A DNA stretch of 23,408 nt from CAWUIH01 sp963922495 (GCA_963922495.1 CAWUIH010000022.1:1-23408); one strand, 5' to 3'. Positions 1 through 9,480 are shown, counted from the first letter of the stretch. The notes: generated from the sequence alone by a model not told the origin. Program-made: numbers and translations.

Positions 1-215
1 GGCAAGAAAAATTTCGGGGCAAATGACGGTTATATGTTCTGTGGAAATCGGTGTTAAAACAAGAGCCCGATTAAATGATCAGCTTACAATAATCAAACTC
101 TGAAATATATTTTTATTAAGATTTTATTAATACTTAAGCAGTATGATGTTAGTATTAAAATAAATAGCGAATCAAAGAAGTAAATAGGATATTGAACTTC
201 TTCCAGGAGTTTAGA

Positions 216-749
216 ATGCCAAATTCAAATTCAGTAACACCAAATCTATATCAAAATCCACTTCAAGATCGATACCCATTAAAAAAACCCACCCCCGCAG
301 CACCTTCAATAACAGAGACTAACCCATCCCAGCTGCGTCGTCCAAGAACCCAACTTAGTGATTCAATAAAGCAGTCAGAATTCGATCGCTTAAAAAAGAA
401 ATTGGTGTATAAGCCATCACAATTAAAAAGAGAAGCATCCAAATTACAAACCATTCCTGAAGAAACTCAAGAAAATCAGCCAATATTTTCGTTAAACTCC
501 ATAGTGAATATATTGATAGCATCACTCGTATCCCTTAAAAATACTTTTTTGTCACTATGCAACTGGATATTGAATACTTTTAAACCCAGCAAGCGACGAA
601 CTGCTAATATCACCCAAAAATCTGTTGCTGACACTAAAAGACATTCAAATTTAACGATTTTTGCAACCGCTGAAGACATTAGTAACAAAAAATCATCCAT
701 TGTAGGTAGTGGTCCAGCAATGCACTCAATGACGGCAAGGGCTGGCTAA
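216..749 (+). CDS. Hypothetical protein with one hydrophobic segment
   Basis: I do not recognise this 177-residue protein. The ATG at 216 is chosen because AGGAGT (205-210) sits five bases upstream; an in-frame TTG at 192 would add eight residues but has no comparable ribosome site. Residues 1-90 are polar, rich in Pro, Ser, Gln and Lys, and probably disordered. Residues about 91-122 form one strongly hydrophobic stretch, followed by a basic patch (KPSKRR, 123-128) and a polar tail. There is no N-terminal signal peptide. It stands alone and converges on the sucD end of the TCA operon. A membrane-inserted or secreted role (for example a type IV effector, common in Legionellales) is conceivable, but nothing in the sequence proves it. 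No clear promoter was found upstream. Confidence 0.6.
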   Translation: MPNSNSVTPNLYQNPLQDRYPLKKPTPAAPSITETNPSQLRRPRTQLSDSIKQSEFDRLKKKLVYKPSQLKREASKLQTIPEETQENQPIFSLNSIVNILIASLVSLKNTFLSLCNWILNTFKPSKRRTANITQKSVADTKRHSNLTIFATAEDISNKKSSIVGSGPAMHSMTARAG

Positions 750-782
750 AATGTTGCTATCGTTTTACATAAGTTGATTACA

Positions 783-825
783 AAGGCGAAGCGTTAAAAG
801 GATAAATCCACTGATACTTCGCCTT
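783..825. terminator. Hairpin between convergent genes, possible terminator
   Basis: AAGGCGAAG (783-791) pairs perfectly with CTTCGCCTT (817-825) across a 25-base loop, which itself holds a small GGAT/ATCC hairpin (800-809). It lies between the convergent ends of the hypothetical gene and sucD, where a bidirectional terminator would be expected. Neither side carries a U-tract, so it may be only a weak terminator or a 3'-end stabilising hairpin. Confidence 0.35.
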
Positions 826-839
826 GTCACACTCAAAAA

Positions 840-1714
840 TTACCAACCCGTGGCAACTGCAACGCCCTTGCCAATCTCAGCCGGTGACTTTACAGTATGC
901 ACACCAGCGGCTTCTAACGCTGCAAATTTTTCAGCAGCAGTTCCTTTACCACCCGCAATAATTGCACCAGCATGTCCCATTCGCTTTCCTGCGGGGGCGG
1001 TGACTCCAGCAATATAGGAAACAACAGGTTTAGTCACATGGCGTTTGATAAATTCTGCCGCCTCTTCTTCGGCACTACCACCAATTTCACCCACCATCAC
1101 GATAGCTTCAGTTTGTGAGTCTTCCTGAAACAATGCTAATACATCAGTAAAACTGGTGCCTGGAATGGGATCACACCGATACCTACACATGTGCTTTGTC
1201 CAAAACCTAGGGCCGTAGTTTGGTTCACTGCTTCATAAGTTAATGTACCTGAACGCGACACAATACCCACCTTACCGGGCTGATGGATATGTCCTGGCAT
1301 AATACCAATTTTACATTGTCCTGGCGTGATAACTCCAGGGCAATTTGGACCAATGATGCGCACGTCGGGATACTGCTTAGCATAGGCTTTGACTGCCAGC
1401 ATATCAATTACGGGAATGCCCTCGGTTATGCAAATAACCAATTTGATGCCACCCTCAATAGCCTCAATAATCGAATCTTTGCAAAAAGGGGCTGGAACAA
1501 AAATAACCGATGCATCAGCCTGAGTTTCGTTAACAGCTTCATGCACACTATTAAATACGGGCAAATTGAGGTGTTGACTGCCGCCTTTACCCGGAGTGAC
1601 CCCACCAACCATTTGTGTTCCGTATTCAATCGCTTGTTCAGAATGAAATGTACCCTGTTTACCAGTAAAACCTTGGCAAATAACTTTAGTGTCTTTGTTA
1701 ATTAAAATACTCAT
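840..1714 (-). pseudogene. sucD: Succinyl-CoA synthetase alpha subunit, frameshifted
   Basis: The alpha subunit carries the phosphohistidine and CoA site of succinyl-CoA synthetase, which makes succinate and ATP/GTP from succinyl-CoA. The ATG at 1714 begins MSILINKDTKVICQGFTGKQG, typical of SucD. The frame then breaks at about 1173-1175: the family motif GIGGDPIPG needs GGT GGT GAT, but the sequence reads GGT GTGAT, one G short. The upstream frame runs to a stop at 1136 with an unrelated tail. The downstream frame stays perfectly SucD-like to 840, including the phosphohistidine region MGHAGAIIAGGKG. The 875-base span is one short of 876 (291 residues plus stop). The gene follows sucC by five bases. 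All flanking sequence is conserved, so the lesion is either very recent or a sequencing error; an intact gene is quite likely in the living cell. Confidence 0.9.
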
Positions 1715-1719
1715 GATAC

Positions 1720-2889
1720 TTAAACCTTTTCATTAACTTGTTTGACGATTTGTTCTGCAGCATCGGCAAACCCGGTGGCTGGAATAATATTCATTCCGCT
1801 GTCTGCGAGTCTTTTTGCTCCTAACTGGGCATTATTGCCCTCTAGTCTCACCACGACAGGCACTTCAACACCGACCTCTTTAACCGCCTCAATAATACCA
1901 TCGGCAATCAAATCACAACGGACTATGCCGCCAAAAATATTTACTAAGATACCTCTTACATTACTGTCGGATAAAATAATTTTGAATGCTTCAGTAACAC
2001 GCTCCGCAGTAGCCCCCCCCCCAACATCTAAAAAATTTGCCGGATTACCACCCGATAATTTAATTAAATCCATAGTTGCCATGGCAAGTCCCGCACCATT
2101 TACCATGCAACCAATATTGCCATCGAGACTAATGTAATTTAGCTCCCATTGTTGAGCGCGTGTTTCACGCTCATCTTCTTGAGAGGGGTCACGCATTTCA
2201 CGCAATTCAGGCTGACGATACATAGCGTTATCATCAATATTTAATTTCGCATCGAGACAAATTAATTCACCGTTTTGGGTGATTACTAAGGGATTAATTT
2301 CTAATAAACTCAAATCCAAATCCATGAACAACTGATACAAACCCATCACTATCTGCGTAAACTGGCGCATTTGTTGTGGCTCCAGTCCCAATCCAAAAAA
2401 TAGCTGTCGACATTGAAATGGCTGCATTCCAACCGTGGGATCAACGATAACTTTCAATATTTTTTCGGGTGTTTCTGCTGCAACTTTCTCAATTTCAACA
2501 CCACCTTCAGTCGAAGCCATAAACACGATGCGTTGTGTAGCACGATCAATCACCGCACCCAAATACAATTCTTTAGCAATGTTGGAAGGTTCTTCGATTA
2601 GAATTTGATTAACTGGCTGGCCTTTTTCATCTGTCTGGTAAGTGACTAACTGTGTACCTAATAATGATTTCACCGCATCCAGTAGTTCTTCTTGGCCACT
2701 GACCAGTTTCACGCCACCCGCTTTACCGCGCCCGCCGGCATGAACCTGTGCTTTGACTACCCAGCGATCACCACCGAGATTTTGGGCTGCTTTAATGGCC
2801 TCTTGTGTGTTAAAGATCACTTCACTGTTGGGTACAGGAATATTAAATTTTTTTAACAAGTGCTTCGCTTGATACTCATGTAAATTCAT
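1720..2889 (-). CDS. sucC: Succinyl-CoA synthetase beta subunit (ADP/GDP-forming)
   Basis: The beta subunit supplies the nucleotide-binding ATP-grasp domain of succinyl-CoA synthetase. The 389-residue length matches the usual 388. The N-terminus MNLHEYQAKHLLKKF, the ATP-grasp segment VKAQVHAGGRGKAGGVK (about residues 46-62), LEINPLV, and the C-terminal NANFLDVGGGA-type and NIFGGIVRCDLIADGI segments are family hallmarks. It sits 36 bases after sucB and five before sucD, in the sdh-suc operon. The ribosome site is weak (GCGAGAAA). An oddity is an uninterrupted run of ten G on the coding strand (plus-strand C at 2013-2022), produced by three consecutive GGG glycine codons plus the next base. Confidence 0.97.
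   Translation of the reverse strand: MNLHEYQAKHLLKKFNIPVPNSEVIFNTQEAIKAAQNLGGDRWVVKAQVHAGGRGKAGGVKLVSGQEELLDAVKSLLGTQLVTYQTDEKGQPVNQILIEEPSNIAKELYLGAVIDRATQRIVFMASTEGGVEIEKVAAETPEKILKVIVDPTVGMQPFQCRQLFFGLGLEPQQMRQFTQIVMGLYQLFMDLDLSLLEINPLVITQNGELICLDAKLNIDDNAMYRQPELREMRDPSQEDERETRAQQWELNYISLDGNIGCMVNGAGLAMATMDLIKLSGGNPANFLDVGGGATAERVTEAFKIILSDSNVRGILVNIFGGIVRCDLIADGIIEAVKEVGVEVPVVVRLEGNNAQLGAKRLADSGMNIIPATGFADAAEQIVKQVNEKV
2013..2022. repeat. Ten-base C/G homopolymer inside sucC
   Basis: Ten consecutive C on the plus strand encode part of the conserved Gly-Gly-Gly-Ala segment of SucC through GGG GGG GGG G. Nothing else of this length occurs among G/C runs in the window, and the surrounding DNA is AT-rich. 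Confidence 0.95.
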
Positions 2890-2925
2890 TGTATTTCTCG
2901 CTTGTGATTTATAGTGATAGAGGTA

Positions 2926-4143
2926 CTAAACTTCCAATAACATTCTGGCAGGCTCTTCCAGCATTTGCTTGATAGAAGACAAAAACAAAACTGCTTCACG
3001 ACCATCAACAATACGATGATCATAGGACAAAGCCACATACATCATTGGACGAATGACAACTTCGCCGTTCTCAGCAACTGGACGTTGCGTAATATTATGC
3101 ATTCCTAAAATTGCAGATTGTGGTGGATTAATGATGGGGGTAGACATCATCGAACCATAAGTACCACCGTTAGTAATCGAAAAAGTACCGCCCGTTAAAT
3201 CTTCAATCGCTAATTTTCCAGTTTGAGCCAATTCAGCATAACGACGAATTTCTTTTTCGATATCAGCCATACTAAAATTTTCTACGTTTCGTAAAATCGG
3301 TACTACTAATCCGCGCTCTGTACCAATTGCAATACCAATATCACAATAATTGTGATAAATCACGTCACCTTCGTCAATCGACGCATTAACCATCGGAAAG
3401 CGTTTTAAGGCTTCGACAGCTGCTTTGGTGAAAAATGACATAAAACCCAAACGAACACTGTGAGCTTTTTCAAATTGATCTTTGTAGGCTTTTCGCAAAT
3501 CCATCACAGGTTGCATATTGATTTCATTGAACGTTGTTAATATCGCCGCTTCATGCTGTACTTGCTTTAAGCGCTCGGCAATACGTTGTCTGATGCGTGA
3601 CATCGGAACACGTTTTTCAGTGCGTGATCCCATTGTAGCTACTGTCTCTGGAGTTGATGATGTACTTGGCGATTGCAAAACATGGGCTTGTACATCTTGT
3701 TTGGTGACTCGGCCACCTTTTCCACTACCCACTACCTGGTTAATATCCACATGTTTTTCCGCTGCGGCACGACGCGCGGCTGGCCCTACTGCATCACTAT
3801 GAGGTGTCGCAGATACAGAGCTACTGGAAGTAGATGATTGCTGCTGCTCTTCTGGCTGTGGTTTTGCTGCATCTACTACGGAGGTGGGCTCTGGTTGTCT
3901 GTCAGCACCCTCGCTTAATTCAGCCAGTAGTTGCTCAGCGGTTACCGTATCACCCTCTTGAACTAAAATTTTAGAGATTATACCGTCTTTCGGAGCGGGT
4001 ACTTCTAACATCACCTTATCGGTTTCAAGATCAACCAGATTTTCATCACGCGAGATGGAATCACCTTCTTTTTTATACCATTTTGCAACGACGGCATCGG
4101 TTACAGATTCAGGCAGTGCTGGAACTTTAATTTCTATGGCCAT
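2926..4143 (-). CDS. sucB: Dihydrolipoamide succinyltransferase, E2 of 2-oxoglutarate dehydrogenase
   Basis: E2 core enzyme that moves the succinyl group from E1 to CoA through a lipoyl arm. The start at 4143 (MAIEIKVPALPES) gives 405 residues, the E. coli length, with AGGA six to nine bases upstream. An in-frame ATG at 4158 adds only MRINK and overlaps the end of sucA. Domains: lipoyl domain 1-77 with lipoyl lysine K43 in ETDKVMLEV; a Gln/Ser/Pro-rich linker (about 80-115); peripheral subunit-binding domain about 117-155 (AARRAAAEKHVDINQVVGSGKGGRVTKQDV region); catalytic domain from about 178 with active-site H376 and D380 in SYDHRIVDGRE. One base separates its ATG from the sucA stop, implying translational coupling. 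The E3 gene lpd is not in the window. Confidence 0.98.
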   Translation of the reverse strand: MAIEIKVPALPESVTDAVVAKWYKKEGDSISRDENLVDLETDKVMLEVPAPKDGIISKILVQEGDTVTAEQLLAELSEGADRQPEPTSVVDAAKPQPEEQQQSSTSSSSVSATPHSDAVGPAARRAAAEKHVDINQVVGSGKGGRVTKQDVQAHVLQSPSTSSTPETVATMGSRTEKRVPMSRIRQRIAERLKQVQHEAAILTTFNEINMQPVMDLRKAYKDQFEKAHSVRLGFMSFFTKAAVEALKRFPMVNASIDEGDVIYHNYCDIGIAIGTERGLVVPILRNVENFSMADIEKEIRRYAELAQTGKLAIEDLTGGTFSITNGGTYGSMMSTPIINPPQSAILGMHNITQRPVAENGEVVIRPMMYVALSYDHRIVDGREAVLFLSSIKQMLEEPARMLLEV

Positions 4144-4144
4144 T

Positions 4145-6940
4145 TTATTTATCCTCATTCAGCGCTAAAGCTTCGTTAATTAGTTGTGTTTGAAATTGCT
4201 GGTAAATCTGCATATAACCCGCTGCTGGTGCCGCATAAGGTTGGCGACCAGCGTATGTCAAAGTTTGATCATCACGCATGCATTTGATAAAGCGATGATT
4301 AGAAGTAAACCATGCACCTTGGTTTTTCGGTTCTTCCTGACACCAAACCACTGTTTTTGCGTTCACGTATTTTTGTAACTCTGCTTCAAGTTGTGCATAT
4401 GGGAACGGGTACAATTGTTCAATACGAATAATAGCGATGTGTTCAAGCTTATGTTCGCGTCTTTTCTGCAGCAGCTCATAATAAACTTTTCCGCTACACA
4501 TAATAATCCGCGTGATTTTTTTGATTTGATGCTTATCAATTTCGGGAATAATTAATTGCAGTTCTCCATGCGCTAAATCCTCTAAAGAAGACACCACCAA
4601 TTTGTGTCGCAACAAACTTTTCGGACTCATTACCACCAGAGGACGCCGATAAGGACGTAACACCTGACGACGCAATAAATGAAAAATCTGCGCCGGAGTC
4701 GATGGTGAAAATACCTGAATATTATCTTGCGCACATAACTGCAAATAGCGTTCCAAACGTGCTGAAGAATGTTCCGGTCCTTTGCCTTCATAGCCATGTG
4801 GTAAAAACAACACCACACCTGACAAACGCTGCCACTTTTGCCACCCTGAACTTAAGAACTGATCCACAATCACTTGTGCCACATTCGCAAAGTCACCAAA
4901 TTGTGCCTCCCAGATTACTAACGCAGTGGGATCCGTCGATGCATAACCGTACTCAAAACCTAATGCACCACACTCACACAATAATGAATCATTAATGGTC
5001 ACTTTGGCTTGCTTATCACTTAAATGTTTCAAGGGTTGATAAACCTTACCCGTTGCTTGGTCTAGCACTGCTGCGTGACGATGAAAAAAGGTGCCTCGTC
5101 TTGAATCCTGGCCGGTCAACCTCACTGTATGTCCTTCATGGAGCAAGGTCGCATAAGCCATCATTTCAGCAAATCCCCAATCGATTGGTATATTACCGTG
5201 TGCCATTTCAGTACGTGCTTTGTAAAGTGCAGCGACTTTACGATGCAGGCTGAACGATTCTGGCAAGTGTGAAAATCGCTGCCCCAAAGTTTTCAATATT
5301 TCAATAGAAATAGTTGTTTTTGCTGGCACCACCCATTGTGTATCTAAATACTTTTCCCAACGTTTAGTATATTTATTGGATAGACTTTCCGGCTGCGTTT
5401 CAACCAACTGCTCGCCATTGTCCAACTGATCACGATAAGCTGCAGTCAATTGTTTAACTTCATCATCAGTAATTACTGCGGCAGCAATCATTTTTTTGGC
5501 ATAAATTGCACGCACCGTCGGATGGGTTTTAATTTTTTGGTACATTAATGGTTGCGTTGGTGCTGGATCATCCGCCTCCTGGTGACCATGACGACGGTAA
5601 CATACCAAGTCAATAATAACATCCTTTTGAAAAGCCATACGATATTCCAATGCTAATTGCATGATGTTCACAGCCGCGACTGGGTCATCAGCATTGACAT
5701 GAAAAATCGGAGCGTTAATCATTTTAGCGACATCAGTGCAATAACGCGAAGATCGTAAATCCTGTGGGTTACTAGCAGTAAAACCCAGTTGATTATTCAA
5801 CACAATATGAATCGAACCACCAATATGATGTGCACGAGTTTGCGACATACTCAGTGCTTCCATCACAATGCCTTCACCAGAAAATGCCGCATCTCCATGG
5901 ATAATAACAGCCATAGCATAGTTGGTATTTTGCGACCCTTGTTTTTCTTGACGCGCAAGCACTGAACCCATTGCTACAGGCCCAATAAATTCTAAATGAG
6001 AGGGATTAAAAGCGAGTGATAAATGCACTGGACCAGCATCTGTTTTAACGTCGCGTGAATAACCACGGTGATATTTTACATCTCCAGTTGTTAAACCATA
6101 ATCGTCTTTACCCTCAAATTCTTTGAATAATTCAGCAGCAGATTGCCCCATGATGTTCAACAGCACGTTGACTCGCCCACGATGAGCCATGCAAATCACA
6201 ATTTCTTGAATTTGTTGTTGGCGTGAACGTTTAACCAATTCATCTAACATTGGAATTAATACATCCCCTCCCTCGAGAGAAAAACGCACTTGACCAACGT
6301 ATTTCGAATCCAAATATTTTTCCAGCGTTTCGGCTTTAATAAGTTGCTGTAAAATGTTTTTTTGCGTTTGCGTGGGAAGTTGTATCGTTGAAAGACGATT
6401 TTCAAGATAATGTTGCAACCACTGCTGCTCTCTAATATCCTCAATATGATTTATCTCACTGCCAACACTGTCACAGTACACTTTTTGTAATTGTGAAATA
6501 ATTGCTTTTAGAGTTGCTTGACGCTGCGATACGACACCACGCGTTAAGAAAGTCTCTGATAAATCCGCATCACTGAGTTCGTGATATGACAACTGAAGAC
6601 GTGGGTCACGATCTACCGTTTCAACAAGTGGATTGATCTTTGCAATTAGGTGACCGTAGCGACGATAATTATAAATTAATGCATCGACAGCACTCTGGCG
6701 GTGATTACCATCAGTGTTGGCCGCAACAGGCCGACTTGCCAACGCTTTAAATTGAGCCCGAACAGTAGCGTGAGATACATCACCACCCTCTTGTGAAAGT
6801 GACAGAAAGTAATCACGCCATTGTTGAGAAACACTCTCAGGATCATTTAAGAAGTCTTCGTATAGATTCTCGACATAGCCCGCATTATTATCGGCGAGAT
6901 AGGAATTTTGCTCAAATTCCTGCATAAGGTTTTTTTGCAT
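4145..6940 (-). CDS. sucA: 2-oxoglutarate dehydrogenase E1 component
   Basis: Thiamine-diphosphate-dependent decarboxylase that commits 2-oxoglutarate to succinyl-CoA in the TCA cycle. The 931-residue length compares with 933 in E. coli. The N-terminus (SYLADNNAGYVENLYEDFLNDP) matches the E2-binding leader of SucA. Visible motifs are MAHRGRVNVL (251-260), the thiamine-diphosphate motif GDAAFSGEG (349-357) to NNQLGF (382-387), and the C-terminal WCQEEPKNQGAW. The start at 6940 is chosen by homology; no good ribosome site is visible, and an ATG five codons downstream is the alternative. It follows sdhB by 28 bases with no promoter or terminator between, so it is probably co-transcribed with sdh. 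Confidence 0.98.
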   Translation of the reverse strand: MQKNLMQEFEQNSYLADNNAGYVENLYEDFLNDPESVSQQWRDYFLSLSQEGGDVSHATVRAQFKALASRPVAANTDGNHRQSAVDALIYNYRRYGHLIAKINPLVETVDRDPRLQLSYHELSDADLSETFLTRGVVSQRQATLKAIISQLQKVYCDSVGSEINHIEDIREQQWLQHYLENRLSTIQLPTQTQKNILQQLIKAETLEKYLDSKYVGQVRFSLEGGDVLIPMLDELVKRSRQQQIQEIVICMAHRGRVNVLLNIMGQSAAELFKEFEGKDDYGLTTGDVKYHRGYSRDVKTDAGPVHLSLAFNPSHLEFIGPVAMGSVLARQEKQGSQNTNYAMAVIIHGDAAFSGEGIVMEALSMSQTRAHHIGGSIHIVLNNQLGFTASNPQDLRSSRYCTDVAKMINAPIFHVNADDPVAAVNIMQLALEYRMAFQKDVIIDLVCYRRHGHQEADDPAPTQPLMYQKIKTHPTVRAIYAKKMIAAAVITDDEVKQLTAAYRDQLDNGEQLVETQPESLSNKYTKRWEKYLDTQWVVPAKTTISIEILKTLGQRFSHLPESFSLHRKVAALYKARTEMAHGNIPIDWGFAEMMAYATLLHEGHTVRLTGQDSRRGTFFHRHAAVLDQATGKVYQPLKHLSDKQAKVTINDSLLCECGALGFEYGYASTDPTALVIWEAQFGDFANVAQVIVDQFLSSGWQKWQRLSGVVLFLPHGYEGKGPEHSSARLERYLQLCAQDNIQVFSPSTPAQIFHLLRRQVLRPYRRPLVVMSPKSLLRHKLVVSSLEDLAHGELQLIIPEIDKHQIKKITRIIMCSGKVYYELLQKRREHKLEHIAIIRIEQLYPFPYAQLEAELQKYVNAKTVVWCQEEPKNQGAWFTSNHRFIKCMRDDQTLTYAGRQPYAAPAAGYMQIYQQFQTQLINEALALNEDK

Positions 6941-6968
6941 AGTGATTTATTTAAGTAATTAATTGAGA

Positions 6969-7697
6969 TTATTCCCTCGTGTCAGATTCGTGCAGCATCT
7001 GATCTCGCAATTTATTAATTGCTTTCGTGGGGTTTAATCCTTTGGGACAAACAGTAGCGCAGTTCATGATACTGCGACACCGATACACACTGTAGGGATC
7101 TTTCAAGCCAGCTAATCGGCCTTGAGTTTCCGTATCACGACTGTCTGCAACAAAGCGATACGAGGCCAATAATCCGGCTGGCCCAACGAATTTTTCAGGA
7201 TTCCACCAATACGATGGACAGGAAGATGAACAGCAAGCACATAGAATACATTCGTATAAGCCATCGAGCTTGGCACGATCTTCGGGAGATTGTAAGCGCT
7301 CTTTTTCTGGCACCTCTTTATTATTTTGCAGATACGGTTTTATTTTATGTAATTGATCATAAAATTGTTCCATATCGACGATAAGGTCACGAATCACCGG
7401 GAAACCAGGCAAAGGGCGCAGTACAACTTTGTCAGGTAAGCTCGATAATGGCGTGATACAAGCTAAACGGTTTTCACCATTAACATTCATGCCATCAGAA
7501 CCACAAACACCCGCCCCACAGGAACGACGTAAGCCAATATCTGGGTGCTGCTCTCTAATCGCTTCTAATACATTCAACAGCATTTTCCCAGGAATTGTTG
7601 CCACATCAAAATTGAAATCCTGCATATAAGGTTTTTTGTCCTTTTCGGGATTAAAGCGATAAATTGAAAATGTCATTACACGAGAACGTGTTGTCAT
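6969..7697 (-). CDS. sdhB: Succinate dehydrogenase iron-sulfur subunit
   Basis: Electron-transfer subunit of complex II, carrying electrons from the SdhA flavin to the quinone site. All cluster ligands are present in the 242-residue product: 2Fe-2S at C60, C65, D68 and C80 (the third ligand is Asp, as in E. coli), and the 4Fe-4S/3Fe-4S set C150, C153, C156, C160, C207, C213 and C217, with the quinone-site Trp in SYWWN. The start at 7697 uses GAGAG lying in the end of sdhA, four bases away. An ATG at 7676 (MTFSIYRF) would match E. coli more closely in length, so the first seven residues are uncertain. Confidence 0.97.
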   Translation of the reverse strand: MTTRSRVMTFSIYRFNPEKDKKPYMQDFNFDVATIPGKMLLNVLEAIREQHPDIGLRRSCGAGVCGSDGMNVNGENRLACITPLSSLPDKVVLRPLPGFPVIRDLIVDMEQFYDQLHKIKPYLQNNKEVPEKERLQSPEDRAKLDGLYECILCACCSSSCPSYWWNPEKFVGPAGLLASYRFVADSRDTETQGRLAGLKDPYSVYRCRSIMNCATVCPKGLNPTKAINKLRDQMLHESDTRE

Positions 7698-7701
7698 AAT
7701 T

Positions 7702-9465
7702 TTATTCTCTCAGTTTAAGCGGAAAAGGTTCCATACCTATGGGTTTCATATTCACTGGCCGTGAAGCCAAACGGCCATCATTAAAGCAGATGGAATGATT
7801 AAACCAATCTTTATCGTTTCGATCTTTAAAATCAATGCGGGAATGTGCACCCCGACTTTCTTTACGGTGATTAGCACTTAATGCGGTTGTCCACGCTACT
7901 TCCATTAGATTTTCCAATTCGAAAGCTTCAAAACGCGCATTATTGAAGACTTTACTGGTATCGCTTAGCTTGGCGAATTTAAGGCGTTCACGCAATTTCT
8001 TCATATCTACGATACTTGATTCCATTGATTCCCCTTCACGAAACACCCCAAAGCTCTTAGTCATCGTTGCTTTCATTTCATCTCTAATCATAGCAGGATC
8101 TTCGGTGTTAGCTGGACTTTCCCAACGGGCAATACGGGCCAAGGCGGCATCAATATCATCTGGATTTTCTGCTTCCAAAGTAGCATCTTTCTTGAGCTCT
8201 TCGACTAAGAAAATTCCTATTGCACGGCCAAATACCACCAAATCTAGCAACGAATTAGTACCAAGACGATTCGCACCGTGAACGGAAACACAACCACATT
8301 CACCAGCTGCAAATAGGCCTTTCACAATTTGATCTTGGCCTTGATCATTCAAAGTAAGGACCTGACCATGAATATTAGTAGGAATACCGCCCATCATGTA
8401 GTGACACGTCGGTAAAATTGGAATTGGCTCTTTCGCTACATCAACACCAGCAAACTGTTGTGCGAGTTCTTGAATACCAGGTAACCGCTCTTGAATGGTC
8501 TTTGCACCAAGATGGTCTAACTTTAACATCACATGATCTTTTTTAGGGCCGCATCCATTTCCTGCCATTACTTCTTGCAAGATCGAACGCGCCACAACGT
8601 CACGGCAATCTAAGTCTTTTAAATGGGGGGAGTAACGCTCCATGAAGCGTTCACCTTTGGAATTGATGAGATAGCCACCTTCACCGCGTACTCCTTCGGT
8701 AATTAATGCACCGACGCCATAAATCCCAGTTGGATGGAATTGCCAGAATTCCATATCTTGTACAGGCAATCCTGCACGCAGTGCCATACCAATGCCATCG
8801 CCCGAGTTATTGTAGGCATTACTAGTTGTCTCATAAATACGTCCCGCACCACCGGTTGCAAGTACCGTAGCATGAGACTTGAAGAAGCATGTTTGACCTG
8901 TTTCCATACACATAGCAACAACACCGGCAATCCCACCCTGTTTATCCCGTACCAAATCAATGGCGAACCATTCATAGTAAAAATGGGTCCCCGCCTCAAC
9001 ATTCTTCTGATACAAAGTATGCAACATCGCATGGCCAGTCCGATCCGCACATGCACAAGTACGGCGCGCCATTTCCTTACCAAATTCTCGTGTGTGACCA
9101 CCAAAAGCGCGTTGATAGATACGGCCATCATCGATTCTTGAAAACGGCAAGCCGTAATGCTCAAGTTCGATGACGGCTTTGGGTGCTTGTTCACAAAGAT
9201 ACTGTGCGGCATCTTGATCAGCCAGATAATCTGAGCCATTGACAGTGTCATACATATGCCAAACAGGTTTATCTGGGACAATATTACCAAGTGCAGCAGC
9301 AATACCTCCTTGGGCAGCAACAGTATGCGAGCGAGTTGGAAAAACTTTTGAAAGTACCGCAACTTTGTACTCTTGATGCTCGGCCATTTGCAACGCAGCG
9401 CGTAGGCCAGCACCACCGGCCCCAACAATCACCGCGTCATATTGCTTCACCTTAAGTTGAGTCAT
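7702..9465 (-). CDS. sdhA: Succinate dehydrogenase flavoprotein subunit
   Basis: Catalytic subunit of complex II, oxidising succinate to fumarate with covalently bound FAD. The 587 residues match E. coli's 588. The dinucleotide-binding motif VGAGGAG is at 14-20, and the FAD-linking histidine is H47 in SHTVAAQGG. Substrate-site residues are visible in HPTGIYGVGALITEGVRGEGG (H244, T256, E257), R288, CHYMMGGIPTN and the C-terminal R in HGANRLGTNSLLDLVVFGR. The ATG at 9465 is preceded by GGGG. The gene lies 15 bases after sdhD and four before sdhB. Nothing looks degenerate. Confidence 0.99.
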   Translation of the reverse strand: MTQLKVKQYDAVIVGAGGAGLRAALQMAEHQEYKVAVLSKVFPTRSHTVAAQGGIAAALGNIVPDKPVWHMYDTVNGSDYLADQDAAQYLCEQAPKAVIELEHYGLPFSRIDDGRIYQRAFGGHTREFGKEMARRTCACADRTGHAMLHTLYQKNVEAGTHFYYEWFAIDLVRDKQGGIAGVVAMCMETGQTCFFKSHATVLATGGAGRIYETTSNAYNNSGDGIGMALRAGLPVQDMEFWQFHPTGIYGVGALITEGVRGEGGYLINSKGERFMERYSPHLKDLDCRDVVARSILQEVMAGNGCGPKKDHVMLKLDHLGAKTIQERLPGIQELAQQFAGVDVAKEPIPILPTCHYMMGGIPTNIHGQVLTLNDQGQDQIVKGLFAAGECGCVSVHGANRLGTNSLLDLVVFGRAIGIFLVEELKKDATLEAENPDDIDAALARIARWESPANTEDPAMIRDEMKATMTKSFGVFREGESMESSIVDMKKLRERLKFAKLSDTSKVFNNARFEAFELENLMEVAWTTALSANHRKESRGAHSRIDFKDRNDKDWFNHSICFNDGRLASRPVNMKPIGMEPFPLKLRE

Positions 9466-9480
9466 ATTTACCCCAAAAAT

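Noticed and set aside
1..57. Open frame from base 1 to a TAA at 55-57, a possible 3' end of a gene entering the window
   Set aside because: Only 18 codons, no recognisable motif, and another frame (2-103) is also open; it cannot be distinguished from chance.
1136..1190. Programmed ribosomal frameshifting in sucD
   Set aside because: A -1 shift would restore the downstream frame with Cys for Gly, but there is no slippery heptamer or clear downstream structure, and SucD is not known to use frameshifting.
1283..1705. 140-codon open frame antisense to sucD
   Set aside because: Shadow of a conserved coding region; the product has no recognisable features.
8703..9428. 241-codon open frame inside sdhA on the same strand
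   Set aside because: It is fully contained in the unmistakable sdhA and has no domain or ribosome site; it is a coding shadow.
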